Below, one piece after another: positions 4,958 to 9,903 of a stretch of 9,903 nt of DNA. This DNA is from MFAQ01 sp964592455. Its GTDB lineage: Bacteria > Patescibacteriota > Microgenomatia > UBA1400 > MFAQ01. The DNA lies in assembly GCA_964592455.1 (NCBI GenBank), contig CAZQDQ010000034.1:1-9903 (forward strand), written 5' to 3'. Below the pieces are notes generated by a model. That model made no database searches, was not told the origin of the DNA, and saw nothing but the letters and a program-made list of their open reading frames with translations. Every line of letters starts with the position of its first letter. Within the stretch, counting starts at the first letter, position 1. Made by a program: the position numbers and the translations under genes.

Positions 4958-5474
4958 AGCGAACGAATACTTTCTCTTTACGGACGATTTTCTTAGGTCC
5001 CTTTTTGATTTTTTTGACTTTTGGGGTTTCTGATTTGGGAGCATTCTTTACTTTTTGAGCTTCTGGCTTTATCTTTTCCTCTTTGGTTTCAGTTGTGAGA
5101 CTTTCTTCAACAGGTGCGGCAATAACGGCCGAGAGACCTTTTTTTACAAAAACGTCCTTAATTTTGGTTGCTTTTTTACCAACAAGGTCTCGAAGATAGT
5201 AGAGTTTGGCACGTCTAACTTTGCCCCGTTTTACAATTTCGATACCATTTATACTGGGTGAGGCTAATGGCAGAATTCGCTCGACACCAACTCCACCAGC
5301 TCCAACTTTACGAATAATAAAATTTTTACCGTCTCCTTTACCACGAATCGCAATTACTATACCTTGAAAGGTTTGTAATCTTGTCTTTTCACCTTCTTTT
5401 ACGGTTAGAGATACCTTCAAGGTATCGCCGACACTAAATTCAATTTTATCCTGCCATTTGATTTGGTTTGCCAT
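4956..5474 (-). CDS. rplS: Ribosomal protein L19 with Lys-rich C-terminal extension
   Basis: Residues 1-106 are a clear bacterial ribosomal protein L19 (bL19), a large-subunit protein at the interface between subunits. Recognisable stretches are VGDTLKVSLTVKEGEKTRLQ, FQGIVIAIRG, FIIRKV, GVGVERILPLASP and the end VRRAKLYYLRDLVGK. Most bL19 proteins end near residue 115. This one is 172 residues, with about 65 extra residues rich in Lys, Pro, Glu and Ala (for example PKVKKIKKGPKK), probably disordered and RNA-binding. ATG 5474-5472 gives the standard N-terminus (MANQIKWQ), without a visible Shine-Dalgarno. It lies 54 bases downstream of dnaE with no terminator or convincing promoter between, so co-transcription is likely. 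In many bacteria rplS follows trmD; here it follows dnaE. Confidence 0.95.
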   Translation of the reverse strand: MANQIKWQDKIEFSVGDTLKVSLTVKEGEKTRLQTFQGIVIAIRGKGDGKNFIIRKVGAGGVGVERILPLASPSINGIEIVKRGKVRRAKLYYLRDLVGKKATKIKDVFVKKGLSAVIAAPVEESLTTETKEEKIKPEAQKVKNAPKSETPKVKKIKKGPKKIVRKEKVFVR

Positions 5475-5528
5475 ATTTGTTGGTGTTTATTGATCTTTTC
5501 CAGTTTGTCTTGGATAACGCAGTCAATT

Positions 5529-8500
5529 TTACCAGCCTCTAAGCGTTTTATCCACCAGTTTGGCAACTTGGCTGCTGAAATTAACCTTATAGGGTAATGT
5601 TATCTTTTTAAGATTGTTGCCAGTTTCAATAGATATGATAATTTCGTGCTCTCCGGGGTTACTTTTTAGGATTTTTGAAACTGATTCCATGACGGTCTTA
5701 GGTGTGCCAGATTTAATAAATATTTCGTGAACCATGTCTTTTGGGGTTTTTTTTGTATCTACTAGAGTTACAGAATCGACTACTATTTGAAGCTTTTCTT
5801 CTCTATAGTCTGTTTTTCCTTTGACTATAACAGCTCTATCTTCAGCCCATGCCTCTGGGTTTTCTGAAAAAATTTTGGGGAAGACTGTACAGTCTATTGA
5901 CCCTGTATCGTCTTCAAGGATAACAAAAGCCATTTTAGAGTTATTTTTTTTAGTTAGTACTGTTTTTACTCGACTCACGAGGCCAGCTAACGTAACTTGT
6001 TGGTTGAGGTGTAAGGTGGGATCTAGTTGTCTAATCTTATGACTGACTAAATCTCCAACAATTCTCATAACCTTCTTAACTGGATGATCAGAAAGATAAA
6101 AGCCTAACATTTCTTTTTCAAGTTTAAGTTTTTCGTCTAAAGGAAATTCTGGAATGTTTGGGTGAATGTCGACGCTACTTAGTTTTTCTTCTGTTTCGAA
6201 AAGACTTTCCTGTCCGTTGCTTTTGTTTTTTTGTGATTTAACCGTATTTTCTCTTATAATGGGCAAAGCTGCCATCAGCTGAGCTCTGTTTCCAAACCTG
6301 TCCAGCGCACCTGCTTTTATAAGAGATTCAACCACTTTTTTGTTTACTTTTTGAAGGTCGACTCGTGATAAAAAGCTGCTAAATGAAGTATATAAGCTGC
6401 TTTTTCTTTGTTCCATAATGGCTGTAATGGCCGCAGTTCCCACATTTTTAATAGCTGAAAGTCCAAATCTAATTGCTTTACCGGTATCTTTGGCTCTGCC
6501 TTCGTCTAGCCACTGGTCTTCTGAGAGATCTACCACTGTAAAGTCGACATCTGATTCGTTTACATCAGGAGGTAAGACTTTGATGCCAAGTTTTTCACAC
6601 TCAGCGATGGCCGCAACAACTTTATCAGTATCTAAGCTTTCTACGGAGAGTAAAGCGGTCATGTATTCAACTGGGTAATGAGCCTTAACATAAGCTGTCC
6701 AGTAGGCAACGATTCCGTATGAAGCTGCATGAGCTTTGTTAAAGCCATAAGCAGCAAAAGTTTCAATTTGCTTAAACAGTTCTTCGGCTTTTTCGCGAGG
6801 AATGTTGGAGTGCTCAACGCAACCATTAACAAATTTTTCGTGCTGTGCTGCCATTTCGGCAACTATTTTTTTACCAATGGCTTTCCTAAATTTATCAGCC
6901 TCCTCCCAGTTGTACCCCGCCAACTGAATAGCCATGAACAAAACATCATCCTGATAAGTAATAATTCCATAACTCATATCCAAAATCTTTTCCAGGCCTG
7001 GAACGAAATATTTAATTTTGCTATTATCTTTTTTTCTGGCAATATACTCTGGGATGCTACCCATTGGACCAGGGCGATATAATGCCACCATAGCCATAAT
7101 GTCTTCGATTCTTTCTGGGTGAAGATCTACAAGATACTTGGTCATGCCACCGCTTGCTAGTTGAAAAACACCAAAAGTTTCACCTCGGGAAAGCATTTGG
7201 TATGTTTCCTCGTCATCTAGTGGGACTTTTTTAATGTTTATTTTTCGGCCATGTAGTTTTTCGACTAGTTTAACGGCGTTGGCTAGAATAGTTAAGTTAG
7301 CAATCCCAAGAATATCCAGTTTAATTAGTCCTACGTCTTCACAGGCGTGCATTTCGTATTGTGTAATGATTCTGTTGCCGCCGCCTGACTCAAGTTGCAA
7401 TGGAGTATATTTAACAAGGTCGTCTGGGCCGACAATAACTGCCGCAGCGTGTACAGATAAGTGGCGAGCATTACCCTCAACCTTTTGTGACATCTCTAAA
7501 AGCTTTTTAATCTGAGGATCTCTGTCTCTCATAGCTTGAAGCTCGGGGGTAGTTTCCAGTGCTTTTTTTAGAGTCATGGGAAAGCCCTGACTGCCCTCTG
7601 GTATAGTTTTGCTGATTTTGTCTACTTGCGAGTAAGGCATGCCCATTACCCTACCGATATCACGGACCGCGGCTCTGGCTTTTAAAGTTCCAAAAGTGCA
7701 CACTTGGCCAACTTTTTCTTTGCCATAAGTGTCAGCTAAATATTTTATTAGTTCGTCACGGTGAACATCGGATACGTCTAAGTCGATATCGGGAGGTGAA
7801 GGGCGAAAGGGATTTAAGAAACGCTCAAATGGGAGGCGAAAATAAAGGGGGTCTACTGTTGTTATACCAACGCAATAAGAAACAAAAGAGCCTGCAGCGG
7901 AGCCTCTAGTGTTGGTATAAATTCCTTCGCTTTCTGCAAAATTAACTATTCCGGACTCAAGTAAGAAATAGGGGGAATAACCTTTTTTGTCAATAATTTC
8001 TAGTTCGTAATCTAGTCTAGTTTGCTGTTCTTCATTGACTGAACCAAAAATATCTTTACATCCTGCGTATGCTTTTTCCTTTAGTACTTGTCCGGCAGTT
8101 TTCCCATCTGGCAAATCTAGTTTGGGGAAATACCACTCCCCAATTTTAATTTCAATTTCGCATTTATTGGCCAGTTTTTGAGTATTTTCGATTGCGTCGG
8201 GAAGATCTTTAAAGTCTTCTGCCATCTCTTCAGGTGATTTCAGATAAAAATCAGGTGTGTCGATATAACGTAGGCGTTGCGTGTCTTCGATGGTTTTGCC
8301 TGTTTGGACACAAACAAGAGCGTCTTGTGCGGCTGCATCATCGGCATTGACGTAGTGGGCGTCGTTTGTGGCAACTAAAGGTAAACCAAGTTCCCGTGAG
8401 AGATTAATTAAAATTTTTTCAGCCTTTTGTTCATTTTCATAAAAATCCAAGAGTTTTGTTTTTATGTCTTTGGAAACATTTGGACTCTGAGCGTATTTGT

Positions 8501-9032
8501 TGTAGTGGTGACGCTGGAGCTCAATAAAAAGATTGTCGGATCCAAAAATCTGCTCGTATTCTTGAATTTCTTTTTTAGCTGACTCCAAGTTATCTTCTTG
8601 TATAAGTTTTTGGACTCTTCCAGCCGGGCAAGCAGTGGTGCAAATAAGACCTTTGGCATATTTTGCGAGCATTTCTTTGTCAACTCTAGGTTTATAGTAA
8701 AAACCTTCGGTTTGGCCGATAGTTACTAACTTCATTAAATTTTGATATCCTTCGAAGTTTTGTGCCAAAAGAAGCAAGTGATTGGCGTCTGATTTGTTTT
8801 TGTCGAAACGGCTGTCTTTAGCTAGATACATTTCACAACCAATAATGGGTTTAATTCCCTCCTTAGTGGTTTTTTTGTAAAACTCAACTGCTCCGTACAT
8901 CGAACCATGATCTGTAATAGCCAGATGGGACTGGTCATACTCTTTGGTTTTGGCAACTAATTTGCTAATTTTGCTCAGCCCATCTAAAAGAGAGAACTCT
9001 GTGTGGACATGAAGATGGACAAATTTGGACAT
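5529..9032 (-). CDS. dnaE: DNA polymerase III subunit alpha
   Basis: This 1167-residue protein is the replicative polymerase of the bacterial C-family (DnaE1 type), complete and of normal length. The N-terminal PHP domain keeps a full set of likely metal ligands: H8 and H10 (HLHVH), D17, H42 (DHG), E67, H85, C135, and D224 with H226 (NDAH), so it may be an active proofreading nuclease. The polymerase core has RGSAAGS at 376-382, the catalytic PDIDLD cluster at 414-419, TFGTLKARAAVRDIGR at 446-461, and the third aspartate D573 (KLDILG). A helix-hairpin-helix region lies near 853-915. QESLF at 941-945 fits the sliding-clamp-binding motif, and an OB fold spans about 1011-1090. No intein is seen. 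ATG 9032 is preferred over the adjacent TTG. The ribosome binding site is poor. rplS follows downstream. Confidence 0.97.
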   Translation of the reverse strand: MSKFVHLHVHTEFSLLDGLSKISKLVAKTKEYDQSHLAITDHGSMYGAVEFYKKTTKEGIKPIIGCEMYLAKDSRFDKNKSDANHLLLLAQNFEGYQNLMKLVTIGQTEGFYYKPRVDKEMLAKYAKGLICTTACPAGRVQKLIQEDNLESAKKEIQEYEQIFGSDNLFIELQRHHYNKYAQSPNVSKDIKTKLLDFYENEQKAEKILINLSRELGLPLVATNDAHYVNADDAAAQDALVCVQTGKTIEDTQRLRYIDTPDFYLKSPEEMAEDFKDLPDAIENTQKLANKCEIEIKIGEWYFPKLDLPDGKTAGQVLKEKAYAGCKDIFGSVNEEQQTRLDYELEIIDKKGYSPYFLLESGIVNFAESEGIYTNTRGSAAGSFVSYCVGITTVDPLYFRLPFERFLNPFRPSPPDIDLDVSDVHRDELIKYLADTYGKEKVGQVCTFGTLKARAAVRDIGRVMGMPYSQVDKISKTIPEGSQGFPMTLKKALETTPELQAMRDRDPQIKKLLEMSQKVEGNARHLSVHAAAVIVGPDDLVKYTPLQLESGGGNRIITQYEMHACEDVGLIKLDILGIANLTILANAVKLVEKLHGRKINIKKVPLDDEETYQMLSRGETFGVFQLASGGMTKYLVDLHPERIEDIMAMVALYRPGPMGSIPEYIARKKDNSKIKYFVPGLEKILDMSYGIITYQDDVLFMAIQLAGYNWEEADKFRKAIGKKIVAEMAAQHEKFVNGCVEHSNIPREKAEELFKQIETFAAYGFNKAHAASYGIVAYWTAYVKAHYPVEYMTALLSVESLDTDKVVAAIAECEKLGIKVLPPDVNESDVDFTVVDLSEDQWLDEGRAKDTGKAIRFGLSAIKNVGTAAITAIMEQRKSSLYTSFSSFLSRVDLQKVNKKVVESLIKAGALDRFGNRAQLMAALPIIRENTVKSQKNKSNGQESLFETEEKLSSVDIHPNIPEFPLDEKLKLEKEMLGFYLSDHPVKKVMRIVGDLVSHKIRQLDPTLHLNQQVTLAGLVSRVKTVLTKKNNSKMAFVILEDDTGSIDCTVFPKIFSENPEAWAEDRAVIVKGKTDYREEKLQIVVDSVTLVDTKKTPKDMVHEIFIKSGTPKTVMESVSKILKSNPGEHEIIISIETGNNLKKITLPYKVNFSSQVAKLVDKTLRGW

Positions 9033-9065
9033 CAAATCATCTTACGAGAGAATGTGTTTTTTTTC

Positions 9066-9085
9066 ACTACATTTATTGATGTAGT
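9066..9085. repeat. Inverted repeat in the dnaE divergent promoter region
   Basis: ACTACAT at 9066-9072 and ATGTAGT at 9079-9085 form a perfect seven-base inverted repeat around a six-base spacer. It lies between divergent dnaE (start 9032, minus) and the small gene starting near 9129 (plus), 10 bases upstream of the latter's TATAAT. The position suits an operator; it lacks the GC stem and T-run of a terminator. Confidence 0.4.
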
Positions 9086-9095
9086 TGTTTTGAGA

Positions 9096-9101
9096 TATAA
9101 T
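9096..9101 (+). promoter_or_regulatory. -10 box of the small gene divergent from dnaE
   Basis: A perfect TATAAT, followed by a leader of about 20 bases with a strong AAGGAGG Shine-Dalgarno at 9116-9122 and a GTG at 9129. No good -35 box is seen; TTGATG at 9076-9081 is only 14 bases upstream. The nine bases at 9080-9088 match the upstream element of the two left-hand promoters at six of nine positions. Confidence 0.55.
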
Positions 9102-9128
9102 TTGCTAAAAGCTTTAAGGAGGTTTGTT

Positions 9129-9520
9129 GTGTCCATTGAAATAATAATCGTTTATTCGAAAAATCAATTCTTATTGGTCTTGAATTGGTCTACTTCATTT
9201 CTAAACATTTCTACACCAAGCTGCTTGCGAAATTAGAAGTTTGCGATCTCCCAGTTATGGATATGCGGAATGAAAGAGAGATGATTTACATAGTCAACCT
9301 AGGGATACATTTTAATACTAGAGTGCTCCTGTCTTGTACTCACCAAACAAACTCTTACTGGTTACCATTTTTTGCCTTTGTAACTGAGTGGGATCCGGCA
9401 GAGATGAGCGTTACTCTTTTGAGTCAGGTTTTAAAGAATACGACAAAAGGTAAGAAGTTGGTCTTGATCGACGACATGAAAGGTAGTCTGAAGGTCTATA
9501 CACAAAAAGAGCTGGCTTAA
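9129..9520 (+). CDS. Hypothetical protein, about 130 residues, apparent frameshift
   Basis: No family is recognised. The expression signals (TATAAT 9096-9101, AAGGAGG 9116-9122, GTG 9129) lead into a frame that stops after 35 codons at TAG 9234-9236. The coding-like frame is the other one, open from 9140 to TAA 9518-9520. It lacks a usable start near the signals: its earliest start is TTG 9185, which has no ribosome binding site. Restoring one base between about 9138 and 9230 joins the two. Likely sites are the AAA at 9139-9141 and the AAAAA run at 9159-9163. The joined protein would begin MSIE and continue into an amphipathic stretch (LFEKSILIGLELVYFISKHF), then mixed alpha/beta sequence, ending KVYTQKELA. 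There are no certain membrane helices. It could be a sequencing deletion, a decaying gene, or true frameshifting. Confidence 0.5.
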
Positions 9521-9534
9521 TAGCCGGCATTTTT
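9511..9534. terminator. Bidirectional terminator between convergent genes
   Basis: GCTGGC at 9511-9516 pairs with GCCGGC at 9523-9528 (one G-T wobble) around a six-base loop holding the plus-strand TAA. Five T follow at 9530-9534. On the minus strand the same stem is followed by TCTTTTTG, so it can also end the aldo/keto reductase transcript. Confidence 0.75.
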
Positions 9535-9903
9535 ATTTCTTGTGGCTCCAAAAAGTGGAGAGGGCAGAGTAGTTCTCGTTGAGGCTATTTAGGTAAGCAA
9601 AATCCTCGTCGGACAGGTTAATTTGCTGAGCATCCCAGTTTTCTTGTAAGTGCTGAACTGAGGTAGTTTTTGGTAGAGCAACCAGTCCGTGTTTTAAGAC
9701 CCAAGCAATGAGAATCTGCGGAACGGTTTTTTGGTGCTTGGTAGCGATAACTTGAAGTTTTGGGTCGTTTAGCCTAAAGCCTCTGGTTAGTGGGCTGTAG
9801 GCTTCAACCAAAATGTTATTTTCTCTACAATATTCCAACAGATCTTTTTGGTAATAAAAAGGGCTAAACTCGATTTGGTTGACTGCGGGTACAATTTGGT
9901 ATT
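9533..9903 (-). CDS. Aldo/keto reductase, C-terminal part (runs off the window)
   Basis: The last 123 codons of an NAD(P)H-dependent aldo/keto reductase, cut by the right edge. The stretch PAVNQIEFSPFYYQKDLLEYC matches the family's PAVNQIE(L/F)HP region, with Ser in place of the usual His. It is followed by the conserved 'ILVEAYSPL' strand. The cofactor-binding part is present as LIAWVLKHGLVALPKT and SVQHLQEN, equivalent to the family's IPKS and RIxEN motifs. The end (LSDEDFAYLNSLNENY) is also typical. These enzymes reduce aldehydes and ketones in the cytoplasm; the substrate cannot be told, and the catalytic Asp-Tyr-Lys-His residues lie mostly outside the window. The frame is open beyond the TTG at 9838, so no start lies in view. 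It converges on the frameshifted gene. Confidence 0.9.
   Translation of the reverse strand, partial: YQIVPAVNQIEFSPFYYQKDLLEYCRENNILVEAYSPLTRGFRLNDPKLQVIATKHQKTVPQILIAWVLKHGLVALPKTTSVQHLQENWDAQQINLSDEDFAYLNSLNENYSALSTFWSHKK

Noticed and set aside
5529..9032. Several open frames of 67-117 codons overlapping dnaE on the opposite strand or another frame
   Set aside because: They lie entirely inside a conserved gene, have no ribosome binding sites, and their translations look like shadows of dnaE.
9138..9165. Programmed -1 ribosomal frameshift site
   Set aside because: No X-XXY-YYZ heptamer is in frame at the overlap and the A-run is only five bases, so a lost base is the simpler explanation.
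1..9903. Genome-wide reassignment of UGA to glycine or tryptophan
   Set aside because: dnaE, rplS and the other long genes read cleanly with no in-frame UGA. In code-25 or code-4 organisms many would be expected. Left only as a hypothesis for the Nudix gene.
1..9903. CRISPR array, insertion sequence, prophage or toxin-antitoxin module
   Set aside because: No regularly spaced repeats, transposase motifs, terminal inverted repeats or paired small overlapping genes of recognised toxin or antitoxin type were seen.

Overview
The window reads as a compact, moderately AT-rich bacterial chromosome segment. It carries about a dozen closely packed genes on both strands, with very short intergenic gaps, several convergent pairs 7-15 bases apart, and two housekeeping genes (dnaE for the replicative polymerase and rplS for ribosomal protein L19). 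Small orphan proteins, a Lys-rich tail on L19 and the dense packing resemble Candidate Phyla Radiation (Patescibacteria) genomes. That placement is an inference, not something the sequence proves. No CRISPR array, insertion sequence, tRNA or rRNA was found.

Left part (1-2345, + strand): a probable C-terminal remnant of an upstream gene; a SAM-methyltransferase-like protein behind an extended -10 promoter; a 96-residue orphan closed by a strong terminator; and a nucleotidyltransferase-fold protein whose -10 box lies seven bases before its ATG, implying a leaderless mRNA. The methyltransferase and nucleotidyltransferase promoters share a nine-base element at identical distance from TATAAT.

Middle part (2361-4948): an HD-domain phosphohydrolase and an orphan helical protein on the minus strand, each apparently with its own promoter. 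Divergent from these is a Nudix plus winged-helix gene of the NrtR-like type, broken by two in-frame TGA codons two codons apart, followed two bases later by a small two-helix membrane protein.

Right part (4956-9903): rplS and dnaE on the minus strand, dnaE upstream, probably co-transcribed. Divergent from dnaE is a small orphan gene with a good promoter, Shine-Dalgarno and GTG start that reads through only if one base is restored (an apparent frameshift). It converges on the C-terminal part of an aldo/keto reductase that runs off the right edge, sharing a bidirectional terminator.

The main points for a second look are the double-UGA Nudix gene (with the absence of UGA at all eleven other confident stops), the frameshifted gene near 9129-9520, the shared promoter element, and the adjacent single-domain nucleotidyltransferase and HD genes. 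I did not recognise a defence system or other wholly new multi-gene system.
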